DNA of 64,000 nt from Mesonia sp008017825 (GTDB lineage: Bacteria > Bacteroidota > Bacteroidia > Flavobacteriales > Flavobacteriaceae). The position numbers and the translations under genes were made by a program. Numbering within the stretch: position 1 is the stretch's first letter; each line of letters opens with the position of its first letter. Location: NCBI RefSeq assembly GCF_008017825.1, contig NZ_VRLS01000043.1:1-64000 (forward strand), given 5' to 3'. The notes below the pieces were generated by a model, which saw nothing but the letters and a program-made list of their open reading frames with translations, made no database searches and was not told the origin of the DNA. Below, piece by piece: positions 34,401-41,500 of the stretch.

Positions 34401-35393
34401 TTAAAGACTAATTTTTTGAAGTTGCTTTAAGGTTTCAAGAGCTTTTCCTGAAAGTAAGGATTCTTCAGCTAGAGCTAAAGCTTCCTCTATGCTTATTTGT
34501 TTAGAAGTAGATATCGCTAAAGCGGAATTTGCAATAAGCACTGCATTTTGAGCAGATGAACCTTTTCCGTTAAGGATATTATAGAAAAGTTTTGTAGCTT
34601 CTTCTACCGAATTTCCTCCATATATTTCTTTAGCTTCAATTTTTTGAAACCCTAATTCTTGCGGACTTAAAACGGCTTCCCTTTGATTAGTGTAAATTTT
34701 GGTATCTCCTGTTAATGAAACTTCATCATAACCATTTAGTGCATGAACAATGGTATATTTTTTTGAGGTATTTTGATAAAGATAGTGATACATTCTTGCT
34801 AACTCTAGACTAAACACACCCACTACTTGCTTTGTAGGAAACGCAGGATTAACCATTGGGCCTAACATATTAAAGAAGGTTTTTACAGCTAAATCTTTTC
34901 TAACAGGAGCCACAGCTTTCATCGCTGGGTGAAATAATGGAGCGTGTAATACACATAAATTCGTTTCTTCTATACAACGTTGTAAAAAAGCCTCTTCATT
35001 AGAAAATTTGATCCCTAAAGATTCTAAAACATTACTGCTTCCGCTTACAGAGGATACACTGTAATTACCGTGTTTAGCTACAGGAATACCTGCTCCTGCA
35101 GTTATAAAAGAAGCAAGAGTAGAAATATTAAAAGTGTTTTTATGATCCCCGCCAGTACCACATAAATCTATGGGTTGGTAAGCAGATAAATCTATAGAAA
35201 TACAGAGCTCTAACAACGCATCTCTAAAACCTTCTAATTCCTGAACTCTAATACTACGCATCATATAAGTAGTAAGAAATGCTGCAATTTGAGTAGTATT
35301 AAAATTGCCTTTAGAAATTTGAATAAGGCTTTCTTTGGCTTCTTCTTTACTTAAAATTTGATGATGTGTTAATTTATTTAAAGTGTTTTTCAT
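34401..35393 (-). CDS. trpD: Anthranilate phosphoribosyltransferase
   Basis: The 330-residue protein transfers phosphoribose from PRPP to anthranilate. Its signature is DLCGTGGDHKNTFNISTLASF, followed by VAKHGNYSVSSVSGSSNVLE, and MLGPMVNPA. An N-terminal helical domain of the usual size is present. It is free-standing, not fused to trpG. Confidence 0.97.
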   Translation of the reverse strand: MKNTLNKLTHHQILSKEEAKESLIQISKGNFNTTQIAAFLTTYMMRSIRVQELEGFRDALLELCISIDLSAYQPIDLCGTGGDHKNTFNISTLASFITAGAGIPVAKHGNYSVSSVSGSSNVLESLGIKFSNEEAFLQRCIEETNLCVLHAPLFHPAMKAVAPVRKDLAVKTFFNMLGPMVNPAFPTKQVVGVFSLELARMYHYLYQNTSKKYTIVHALNGYDEVSLTGDTKIYTNQREAVLSPQELGFQKIEAKEIYGGNSVEEATKLFYNILNGKGSSAQNAVLIANSALAISTSKQISIEEALALAEESLLSGKALETLKQLQKISL

Positions 35394-35402
35394 GACATTT
35401 CT

Positions 35403-35969
35403 TTAAGCGTGGTTCACCCAGTTTTCTAATATTTTCTTTCCTAATGGAGTAAGTACAGATTCTGGATGAAATTGAACTGCAAAAACAGGAAAGTCCCTAT
35501 GTTTTATAGACATAATTTGTCCGTTTTCATCATAAGAGGTTGGGATGAGAGCATCAGGAAGTTGCTCCACCACCCAAGAATGATAACGGCCTACATCTAA
35601 TTTCTTTGGTAGATCTTTAAATAAAACAGAATTTTCTTCTATTACTTCTATAGAAGTTGCCACGCCGTGATAAACCTTGTTGAGGTTAATAAGTTTACCT
35701 CCAAAAACTTCGGCTATGGCTTGCTGTCCAAGACATACACCTAACATAGGTTTGGAGTGACCGTAAGTTTTTATAATTTCTTTTAATAAACCTGCTTCAT
35801 CGGGAATGCCTGGTCCTGGAGATAATAAAATTTTGTCGTATTGTTCTACCTCTTCAAGATAGAGCTCGTCATTCCGTTTAACGGTAACTTGACAGTTGAG
35901 GTCTTCTAAATAATGGACTAAATTATATACAAAACTGTCGTAATTATCTATGACTAAAATCTTTTTCAT
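35403..35969 (-). CDS. trpG: Anthranilate synthase, glutamine amidotransferase subunit
   Basis: The 188-residue class I amidotransferase has ILLSPGPGIPDEAG (oxyanion region), the nucleophile Cys in LGVCLGQQAIAEVFGG, and His-x-Glu in AVQFHPESVLTP. It supplies ammonia to TrpE. It is one base from trpE, so synthesis of the two subunits is probably coupled. Because no pabA-like copy appears in the window, dual use in folate synthesis cannot be judged. Confidence 0.96.
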   Translation of the reverse strand: MKKILVIDNYDSFVYNLVHYLEDLNCQVTVKRNDELYLEEVEQYDKILLSPGPGIPDEAGLLKEIIKTYGHSKPMLGVCLGQQAIAEVFGGKLINLNKVYHGVATSIEVIEENSVLFKDLPKKLDVGRYHSWVVEQLPDALIPTSYDENGQIMSIKHRDFPVFAVQFHPESVLTPLGKKILENWVNHA

Positions 35970-35970
35970 A

Positions 35971-37365
35971 TTAAAGTTGTGTTGCGATATTTAAAGCTTT
36001 GGTAAGCGCACCTAATTTATGATATACTTCTTGCAATTCATTTTCTGGAGTAGAATCGGTTACAATTCCTGCTCCTGCCTGCCAATGTAGTTGATGGTCT
36101 TTACTTAAAAAGGTTCTTATCATAATGGCGTGATTAAAGTTTCCTTTAAAATCCATTACTCCAATTGCCCCTGCGTAAAAGGTTCGGTTAACGGTTTCAT
36201 ATTTTTCTATAAGTTGGAGTGCTTTGTGTTTTGGTGCTCCACTTAGTGTCCCTGCAGGAAAAGTATCGGCTACTAATTGCAGACTAGGAATATCTTTTTT
36301 CTTTTTCCCTGTCACTTTACTCACCAAATGAATAACGTGAGAAAAAAACTGAATTTCTCTGTAGGTTTCTACTTTAACTTCAGAAGAGTTTCTACTTAAA
36401 TCGTTTCTGGCTAAATCGACCAACATTACATGTTCGATATTTTCTTTAGGATCTTTTGCTAGTTGTTGTGCGGCGGCAGCATCCTTTTCATCATCTCCTG
36501 TACGTTTTATGGTTCCTGCGATAGGGTGAATTTCTGCCATATCATCTTGTATGACTATTTGTGCTTCTGGAGAGCTACCAAATATTTTAAAATTTCCATA
36601 ATCAAAGTAGAATAAATAAGGAGAAGGATTAACGCTCCTCAAAGCTCGGTATACATTAAAGTCGTCTCCCTTATATTTTTGAGAAAAACGTTTAGAAAGT
36701 ACAAGTTGAAAAACATCTCCGCGTGCACAATGTTCTTTAGCTTTTAAGACATTATTGCGGTAGGTTTCATCATCTATATTAGAGGTGATTTCTCCATCAA
36801 GTTCAAAGTTAAATTCGGCAAAATCTTGAACAGTGATTAAGTTATAGAGTTCTTCTAAATTATCTTCTTTTTGGTAAGTATGAGAAAATAAATAAGCTTC
36901 ATTGTTAAAATGATTAATAGCGATAATGTTTTGATAAACTGCATAATACATGTCAGGAATATCGAGCTTGTTCTCTTTTTGCTGAATAGATACTTTCTCA
37001 AAATACCTCACTGCATCATAGCCTGTATAACCGAATAAGCCATTGTGAATAAAAGAGTAAGATTCATCTTGAGTTTGAAACATTTCCGCGAAAGCTTGAA
37101 TCTCTTCCATCACATTTGTAGTCTCTGTAATAGATTTTTTCTCTATTTTACCGTCTGGGTATTGCATCACTATCATTTCATTTTTAACCTCTATAGATGC
37201 AATAGGATTACAACAGATGTATGAAAAACTATTATTATTGGCGTGGTAATCACTACTCTCTAATAGTAGACTGTGAGGGTATTTGTCTCTTAGTTTTAAG
37301 TAAATACTCACCGGAGTGATGGTGTCGGCAATAATTTTTTTTGAGGAAGTGGTTAGCGTATACAT
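35971..37365 (-). CDS. trpE: Anthranilate synthase component I
   Basis: The 464-residue chorismate-utilising subunit has the feedback-binding LLLESSDYHANNNSFSY near residue 33-50 (LLES motif), and the catalytic block IAGTIKRTGDDEKD, DLARNDLSRN, and DTFPAGTLSGAPKHKALQLI, GAIGVMDFKGN. The LLES motif identifies trpE rather than pabB. It is the first structural gene behind the leader peptide and attenuator (37390-37546). It carries one TTCCGCGAAAGC copy on the opposite strand. Confidence 0.97.
   Translation of the reverse strand: MYTLTTSSKKIIADTITPVSIYLKLRDKYPHSLLLESSDYHANNNSFSYICCNPIASIEVKNEMIVMQYPDGKIEKKSITETTNVMEEIQAFAEMFQTQDESYSFIHNGLFGYTGYDAVRYFEKVSIQQKENKLDIPDMYYAVYQNIIAINHFNNEAYLFSHTYQKEDNLEELYNLITVQDFAEFNFELDGEITSNIDDETYRNNVLKAKEHCARGDVFQLVLSKRFSQKYKGDDFNVYRALRSVNPSPYLFYFDYGNFKIFGSSPEAQIVIQDDMAEIHPIAGTIKRTGDDEKDAAAAQQLAKDPKENIEHVMLVDLARNDLSRNSSEVKVETYREIQFFSHVIHLVSKVTGKKKKDIPSLQLVADTFPAGTLSGAPKHKALQLIEKYETVNRTFYAGAIGVMDFKGNFNHAIMIRTFLSKDHQLHWQAGAGIVTDSTPENELQEVYHKLGALTKALNIATQL
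37084..37095 (+). repeat. TTCCGCGAAAGC 12-mer, copy 7
   Basis: Exact copy on the strand opposite to trpE, in its EAFAEM codons. Confidence 0.7.
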
Positions 37366-37389
37366 AGTAAATTTTAAATTTAAAGCATG

Positions 37390-37423
37390 AAAAAAGGCTT
37401 GTCGTGAATGACAAGCCTTTTTT
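37390..37423 (-). terminator. trp attenuator terminator hairpin
   Basis: On the minus strand GGCUUGUC (37417-37410), loop AUUCAC, GACAAGCC (37403-37396) and six Us form a textbook intrinsic terminator located between the leader peptide stop (37455) and the trpE start (37365). Its loop and 3' arm contain UCACGAC (37407-37401), which is complementary to GUCGUGA at the leader stop codon, giving an alternative antiterminator helix of seven base pairs. Confidence 0.88.
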
Positions 37424-37454
37424 ATATAATAGATTATACAAACTAGTAGCTAGC

Positions 37455-37511
37455 TCACGACGTTTGACGTAAGTTATTCCACCACCAAGTATGTACAGTT
37501 TTTGTAAACAT
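37455..37511 (-). CDS. trpL: trp operon leader peptide (18 residues, Trp-Trp-Trp)
   Basis: The frame reads MFTKTVHTWWWNNLRQTS. Three consecutive UGG codons lie at 37487-37479, 17 nt before the antiterminator segment GUCGUGA (37461-37455), whose last three bases are the stop codon itself. Stalling at the Trp codons would leave GUCGUGA free to pair with UCACGAC downstream and block the terminator; a ribosome reaching the stop would cover it and allow termination. The peptide is followed by trpEGDCFBA, so the assignment is firm even though I cannot test conservation. Confidence 0.88.
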   Translation of the reverse strand: MFTKTVHTWWWNNLRQTS

Positions 37512-37516
37512 GACTG

Positions 37517-37546
37517 CAAAGATAGAAACGTTTTGTTTCTCTACAA
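37517..37546 (-). promoter_or_regulatory. trp operon promoter
   Basis: Minus-strand TTG (37546-37544), 19-base spacer, then TATCTTTG (37524-37517) match the Bacteroidota -33/-7 pattern. The -7 box ends five bases before the leader ATG, so the transcript probably starts at or near that ATG, with little or no room for a ribosome-binding site. Confidence 0.7.
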
Positions 37547-37554
37547 GAATTTAA

Positions 37555-38127
37555 TTAAAATTTAAGATTTACATCTAAGATAAAATCATCATAAATCATG
37601 TTGTCCCCCAAGTTATCAAAGAAACTTCCAGAACCATATTTTATACCGAATTTAGTTCTATCGATTGTTAGTTTAGCTGTAGCTGAATTTTCCATTACAT
37701 TCATATCAAAACTAGTAAGTTCTGTTTTGCCTTTTATGGTCATCTTACCGGATACAGCATAAATGTTTCCTTTCTTAATCACATTTGTAATGTTAAACAT
37801 TGCTTTGGTATGATCTTTTACACCAAAAAAATCATCAGATTTTAAGTGACCTTCTAATTTTTGTTTTCCTTCTCCTTTAAGATCGGTTACATTGATAGTT
37901 GTCATATCAATTATAAAACTTCCTCCAGTAAGTTCATTCTGTTCAAAATTTAGATAACCTTCTTGCAGTTCGATAGTTCCTGTATGAGAACCAGTTAATT
38001 TTTCTCCTGTCCAAGTGATTTTACTAGCTTGGGTATCAACTTTTTTGGTTTCTTTTTTTGTCGTTGTAAAAGCAACAGTAGCTAATACAATTACTGCAGC
38101 CGCTAGGCCTTTTAAGTTTTTTTTCAT
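37555..38127 (-). CDS. YceI-family periplasmic protein
   Basis: The 190-residue protein has a signal peptide (LAAAVIVLATVAFTTT) and the YceI lipocalin-like beta barrel: SKITWTGEKLTGSHTGTIELQEG, GSFIIDMTTINVTDL, LKSDDFFGVKDHTKAMFNIT and a C-terminal IYDDFILDVNLKF. YceI proteins bind long polyisoprenoid or amide lipids in the periplasm. It is the third gene of a MarR-nitroreductase-YceI run, likely controlled by the MarR repressor at 39236. Confidence 0.92.
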   Translation of the reverse strand: MKKNLKGLAAAVIVLATVAFTTTKKETKKVDTQASKITWTGEKLTGSHTGTIELQEGYLNFEQNELTGGSFIIDMTTINVTDLKGEGKQKLEGHLKSDDFFGVKDHTKAMFNITNVIKKGNIYAVSGKMTIKGKTELTSFDMNVMENSATAKLTIDRTKFGIKYGSGSFFDNLGDNMIYDDFILDVNLKF

Positions 38128-38135
38128 GATTTCTG

Positions 38136-38768
38136 TTATATATTAATAAATAAATTTTCTTTAGATTTTCTTACTTTTTTGTTGTGTTGAGTTTCGTCTT
38201 CATCACTTCTATATCCTATAGTAGCTATTACAGAGGCGGTTAAGCCTTTCTCTGTCAAGCCTAAAATTTCATTATAAGCTTTAGCATCAAAACCTTCCAT
38301 AGGACAAGCGTCAATTTTCATTGTAGCACAAGCACTTAAAAGATTCCCTAAGCCAATATAAGTTTGTTTAGCAGCCCAAATAGCTTGCTGCTCTTCTGGT
38401 AATTGAAGAGTTGTTCCTTTAATGGTATCGCTATATCCTTTTAAGTTCTCCAAATCAATTTCTCTAACCACACTTATATTTTGCATAAATTCATCTACAT
38501 CTTTTTCGGTTACTTTAGTGTAGCTAGCAAAAACAATTACTTGTGAAGCATCTGTAATTTGAGTCTGATTCCAAGAAGCAGCTTTTAATTTTTCTCTAAC
38601 ACCGGCATCTTCAATCACTAAAACTTTATAAGGTTGAAGTCCGTATGAAGAAGCAGTTAGGCGAATAGCTTCTTTAATTTTCTCTAGGTCGTCTTCTTTA
38701 ATTTTTTTGGTGCTGTCAAATTTCTTTGTGGCATATCGCCAATTTAAATTCTCCAAGTATTTTTCCAT
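38136..38768 (-). CDS. NAD(P)H-dependent nitroreductase
   Basis: The 210-residue FMN protein of the nitroreductase family (NfsB/DrgA-type) has NWRYATKKFDSTKKI at the N-terminus, where the family's FMN-phosphate-binding Arg lies, TASSYGLQPYKVLVI (FMN contacts), YIGLGNLLSACATMKIDACPMEGF and a C-terminal GYRSDEDETQHNKKVRKS. It follows the MarR gene by about 15 nt, suggesting control by redox or aromatic signals. The natural electron acceptor is unknown. Confidence 0.92.
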   Translation of the reverse strand: MEKYLENLNWRYATKKFDSTKKIKEDDLEKIKEAIRLTASSYGLQPYKVLVIEDAGVREKLKAASWNQTQITDASQVIVFASYTKVTEKDVDEFMQNISVVREIDLENLKGYSDTIKGTTLQLPEEQQAIWAAKQTYIGLGNLLSACATMKIDACPMEGFDAKAYNEILGLTEKGLTASVIATIGYRSDEDETQHNKKVRKSKENLFINI

Positions 38769-38783
38769 AACTATTGTTTTGTT

Positions 38784-39236
38784 TTATTCTCTAAGTTTAT
38801 TTAATAATTGATTTAAAGTTTCTACTTCTTTAACTGAAAGATTTTTAGTGCATCTTTCTTCAGCTTCGGTAATGATAGGATCTAATTCATCTAATAAAGA
38901 CAAGCCTTTTTTTGTAATGGTGATTTCCACTTTTCTGCGATTATTTTCACATATAAAGCGTTCGGTTAATTTTTTTTCAATCAGTTTATCCACTAATCGG
39001 GTAGTGTTGCTCATTTTATGAACCATTCTTTCTTGAATGGTTTGTAAATTCGCAGGTTTACCTTTTTGACCTCTTAAAATTCGTAACACATTAAACTGTT
39101 GCATAGAGATACCAAAAGATTTAACGCTTTCGGCTACTTCCACATTAAGATTAGAACTTGTAACCCATAAATTAATAATCAATTCCTTTCTTGGACAAAT
39201 AGGCTGATTTGATTTTATAAGTTCTTCTATATTCAT
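38784..39236 (-). CDS. MarR-family transcriptional regulator
   Basis: The 150-residue winged-helix repressor has QFNVLRILRGQKGKPANLQTIQERMVHKMSNTTRLVDKLIEKKL, with the recognition helix MSNTTRLVDKL, and wing RFICENNRRKVEITITKKG. Two tandem palindromes TTGTA-N2-TACAA lie 3-29 bases upstream of its start, so autoregulation and control of the nitroreductase-YceI genes are expected. The single Cys (ICENN) is not in the usual OhrR position. Confidence 0.93.
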   Translation of the reverse strand: MNIEELIKSNQPICPRKELIINLWVTSSNLNVEVAESVKSFGISMQQFNVLRILRGQKGKPANLQTIQERMVHKMSNTTRLVDKLIEKKLTERFICENNRRKVEITITKKGLSLLDELDPIITEAEERCTKNLSVKEVETLNQLLNKLRE

Positions 39237-39238
39237 AA

Positions 39239-39265
39239 TTGTATTTACAATTGTTGTATGTACAA
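39239..39265. promoter_or_regulatory. Tandem MarR operator palindromes
   Basis: TTGTATTTACAA (39239-39250) and TTGTATGTACAA (39254-39265) are two copies of TTGTA-N2-TACAA with centres 15 bp apart. They immediately precede the marR start codon and lie in the divergent gap with the rhodanese operon. Confidence 0.75.
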
Positions 39266-39358
39266 ATGTATATTTTTAAATGTTTGTAAGTCTAAAATTA
39301 GTGTTAAACTTTTTTTTAAGTTCGTATACTAGTTCTGCGAGAATTAACTATAAAATAG

Positions 39359-39366
39359 TAAATTTG
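39359..39366 (+). promoter_or_regulatory. -7 box of the rhodanese operon
   Basis: TAAATTTG matches TAnnTTTG, 23 bases before the first rhodanese ATG at 39390; no clear -33 box. Confidence 0.45.
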
Positions 39367-39389
39367 TCATCTAATAAATTAACATACCC

Positions 39390-39704
39390 ATGAAAGACTT
39401 AACACAAGAAGAATGGCAAAAAGCTATTGATAATGAAGCTAATGTAGAGATTTTAGATGTAAGAACTCAAGAAGAGTGGGATGAAGGTTATATTCCTAGT
39501 GCAACTTTAATAGACATTCATCAACCCCAAGAATTTATGGATGCCGTAAATCAATTAGATAAGTCGAAAGAATACTATATTTATTGTCGCTCTGGCGGAA
39601 GAAGTGCGCAAGCGTGTCAAATTCTAGATCAAATGGGGTTTGAAAACACCTATAACTTGCAGGGAGGATTTTCCAATTGGGAAGGAGCCAAGAAAAAAGA
39701 TTAA
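39390..39704 (+). CDS. Cytoplasmic rhodanese-like protein (single domain)
   Basis: The 104-residue single rhodanese domain contains EILDVRTQEEWDEGYIPSATLI and the active-site loop IYCRSGGRSAQACQIL with the persulfide Cys, then GFENTYNLQGGFSNWE. There is no signal peptide, so it acts in the cytoplasm as a sulfurtransferase. It heads a three-gene rhodanese run: this, a degenerate lipoprotein and an active lipoprotein. The sulfur acceptor is unknown. Confidence 0.93.
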   Translation: MKDLTQEEWQKAIDNEANVEILDVRTQEEWDEGYIPSATLIDIHQPQEFMDAVNQLDKSKEYYIYCRSGGRSAQACQILDQMGFENTYNLQGGFSNWEGAKKKD

Positions 39705-39709
39705 GTAGA

Positions 39710-40084
39710 ATGCTTATAAGACTATTTCTTCTATTATTTACGTTTTCTATTCTTGCAGGATGTGAACCTAGTAGAGTCAAATCTATAACCCCAACGGAGT
39801 TAGAAGATATGGTTAATGATAGTGAAGAATTTCACTCAATAGACCTTAGAAATAAAACAAGTTTTGATAAAGAACACTTAAAAGGAGCGGTAAATGTTGT
39901 CTTTGATGATCAATTCCTAATAAATATGAAGGAGTTTGATAAAGATAAAACTGTAGTGCTTTACGCGGAAAATAATGATGAAAGTATGAATGCTTCTATG
40001 TTATTATTTGATGAAGACTTTAAGCTTGTATATTTTTTCCTAAATGAATACTCTAGTTGGAAAAATGATATTAATATAAATTAA
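39710..40084 (+). CDS. Rhodanese-like lipoprotein lacking the catalytic cysteine
   Basis: About 124 residues starting at ATG 39710; a start at 39677 would overlap the previous gene. A lipoprotein signal (LFLLLFTFSILAGC) is followed by a rhodanese fold (FHSIDLRNKTSFDKEHLKGAVNVVFD), but the active-site loop reads VVLYAENNDESMN instead of the usual YCxxGxRS, so the persulfide-forming cysteine is absent. It is probably an inactive, binding-only rhodanese. It sits between two catalytically competent copies. Confidence 0.82.
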   Translation: MLIRLFLLLFTFSILAGCEPSRVKSITPTELEDMVNDSEEFHSIDLRNKTSFDKEHLKGAVNVVFDDQFLINMKEFDKDKTVVLYAENNDESMNASMLLFDEDFKLVYFFLNEYSSWKNDININ

Positions 40085-40086
40085 CT

Positions 40087-40476
40087 ATGAAAAAAAGATT
40101 ATTAGTTATTGCAACTATGGTTTTAGCTCTTTTGGTGTTTAACTCTTGTACCGAGGAGAAAACCTCTCAAATACAAATGGTGTCTAAAGAAGAGATGAAA
40201 GACATCATAAAGTCAGATCATACTCAATTAATAGACGTAAGAACTATTAAAGAGTTTGAAGCAGGACATATTAAAGGAGCTCAAAATATAGTCTATGATG
40301 AAGATTTTGCTAATAAGATCTCTCAATTAGATAAGCAACAACCTGTGGCAGTATATTGCCATACAGGAGGAAGAAGTGCAAAATGTGCCACCATTTTAAA
40401 AGAAGCAGGATTTGAAAAGATTTATGATCTAGAAGGTGGTTTTGAAGCTTGGACCTATAAAGATAATCTAGAGTAA
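40087..40476 (+). CDS. Rhodanese-like lipoprotein
   Basis: The 129-residue protein has a lipoprotein signal (MVLALLVFNSC), then a rhodanese domain with QLIDVRTIKEFEAGHIKGAQNIV and the intact loop AVYCHTGGRSAKCATIL. The CysxxxGxRS loop indicates sulfurtransferase activity in the periplasm. It lies 2 nt after the degenerate copy, and the two may form a heteromer. A bidirectional terminator follows. Confidence 0.92.
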   Translation: MKKRLLVIATMVLALLVFNSCTEEKTSQIQMVSKEEMKDIIKSDHTQLIDVRTIKEFEAGHIKGAQNIVYDEDFANKISQLDKQQPVAVYCHTGGRSAKCATILKEAGFEKIYDLEGGFEAWTYKDNLE

Positions 40477-40496
40477 GTTACTCTAGCTAATCAAAA

Positions 40497-40535
40497 TAAA
40501 AAAAGCGGAATTTATTTAATTCCGCTTTTTTTTAT
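40497..40535. terminator. Bidirectional terminator between the rhodanese operon and dinB-like gene
   Basis: AAAAGCGGAAT (40501-40511) pairs with ATTCCGCTTTT (40519-40529), flanked by A and T runs, between two convergent stops at 40476 and 40538. Confidence 0.85.
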
Positions 40536-40537
40536 TT

Positions 40538-41053
40538 CTATAAGTAACGTTCATTTAATATTTGTAAATGATGTAACTCGTGACCAGAAATCACTAAACC
40601 TATAGCACCTACCGATACCATTAAGTTATTTGCATTTCCAATTTTTTTAAGTATGGGTTGAGAAAATGATTTAAATAATAGGCGAGAACTTTTTCTTTGT
40701 GCAACATATTCTTCTAGTAGATTTTCCAACATACGATCATTAGCATCCGATTCTTTTACAAAATCTTCGTGGTCATAACCAGGTAAAACGGTTTTATCAT
40801 TCCGAGCAAATCGTAACGCACGACCACAAAAAATTCTTTCAGTATCGATTAAATGCAATAAAATTTCTTTAGGAGTCCATTTTCCTTCAGCATAACGATA
40901 TACTTCTTTATCACTAGGCAGATCCTTATAAAACTGAATTACTTTATTTTTAGAATAATCTAAGCTTTCAAGTAAAGAGAGATCAGGTACTTTTTCTAAA
41001 TAATTTTTGAGGTAATGATCAAAATCTGATGATGGTAAATTGGAAACTTTCAT
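40538..41053 (-). CDS. DinB-family protein
   Basis: The 171-residue four-helix DinB/YfiT-type protein starts at ATG 41053; an alternative GTG at 41074 would add seven residues. Metal-ligand candidates are His in KWTPKEILLHLIDTERIF, and the C-terminal pair ISGHELHHLQIL. DinB proteins bind divalent metals and include thiol transferases, but the substrate here is unknown. The YAEGKWTPKE segment is typical. It is transcribed divergently from arsR and its promoter region includes the first ArsR operator. Confidence 0.88.
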   Translation of the reverse strand: MKVSNLPSSDFDHYLKNYLEKVPDLSLLESLDYSKNKVIQFYKDLPSDKEVYRYAEGKWTPKEILLHLIDTERIFCGRALRFARNDKTVLPGYDHEDFVKESDANDRMLENLLEEYVAQRKSSRLLFKSFSQPILKKIGNANNLMVSVGAIGLVISGHELHHLQILNERYL

Positions 41054-41092
41054 GTTTTTTTTACTAAAATACACATTGTAGTTTAATTATTA

Positions 41093-41108
41093 ATCGTAAT
41101 ATTGCAAT
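41093..41108. promoter_or_regulatory. ArsR operator 1 (imperfect palindrome)
   Basis: ATCGTAATATTGCAAT matches operator 2 at 14 of 16 bases and lies 14 bases before the arsR start. Confidence 0.65.
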
Positions 41109-41122
41109 ATATAAATGATTAA

Positions 41123-41452
41123 ATGGGAATTACCAAGTCAGAAATATTTACACCGCAACAAAATAGACTCGCTAGTCTTGCCAAAGTATTGGGACACCCT
41201 GCGCGTATTGCTATTTTAGAACAGTTATTTAAAATAAAAACCTGTGTTTGTGGAGATTTAGTAGAAGAGATTGGTTTGGCACAGCCAACTATATCTCAGC
41301 ATCTTAAAGAACTCAAAAATATAGGTTTAATTAAGGGTGAAATTACTGGTACAAGAGTTTGTTATTGTATAGATGTAGAGAATTGGGAAGAGATGAAAAA
41401 TACTTTAAGTAGTTTTTTCGACTTATCATTACCAGAGAATCATTGCTGTTAA
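41123..41452 (+). CDS. arsR: ArsR-family arsenic-responsive repressor
   Basis: The 109-residue winged-helix repressor has the metalloid site TCVCGDL just before the HTH (LVEEIGLAQPTISQHLKELKNIGLI), the ELCVCDL-type arrangement of the first described ArsR sensors, and a wing ending TGTRVCYCIDVE. A Cys pair also ends the protein (NHCC). Two palindromic operators flank the gene. It heads the arsenic cluster with the Cys-rich DUF6428-like protein, arsenate reductase and ACR3. Confidence 0.95.
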   Translation: MGITKSEIFTPQQNRLASLAKVLGHPARIAILEQLFKIKTCVCGDLVEEIGLAQPTISQHLKELKNIGLIKGEITGTRVCYCIDVENWEEMKNTLSSFFDLSLPENHCC

Positions 41453-41470
41453 AAAAATTTAATTATAATC

Positions 41471-41486
41471 ATCGTAATATTACGAT
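41471..41486. promoter_or_regulatory. ArsR operator 2 (perfect 16-bp palindrome)
   Basis: ATCGTAATATTACGAT reads identically on both strands and lies 14 bases before the start codon of the 154-residue ars gene, implying a second ArsR-controlled promoter inside the cluster. Confidence 0.78.
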
Positions 41487-41500
41487 TAAAAAATCAAATT

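Noticed and set aside
37253..37519. An 88-residue open frame across the trp leader and the start of trpE
   Set aside because: It lies out of frame with trpE, overlaps the terminator hairpin, and its composition is not protein-like; the 18-residue WWW leader explains the region.
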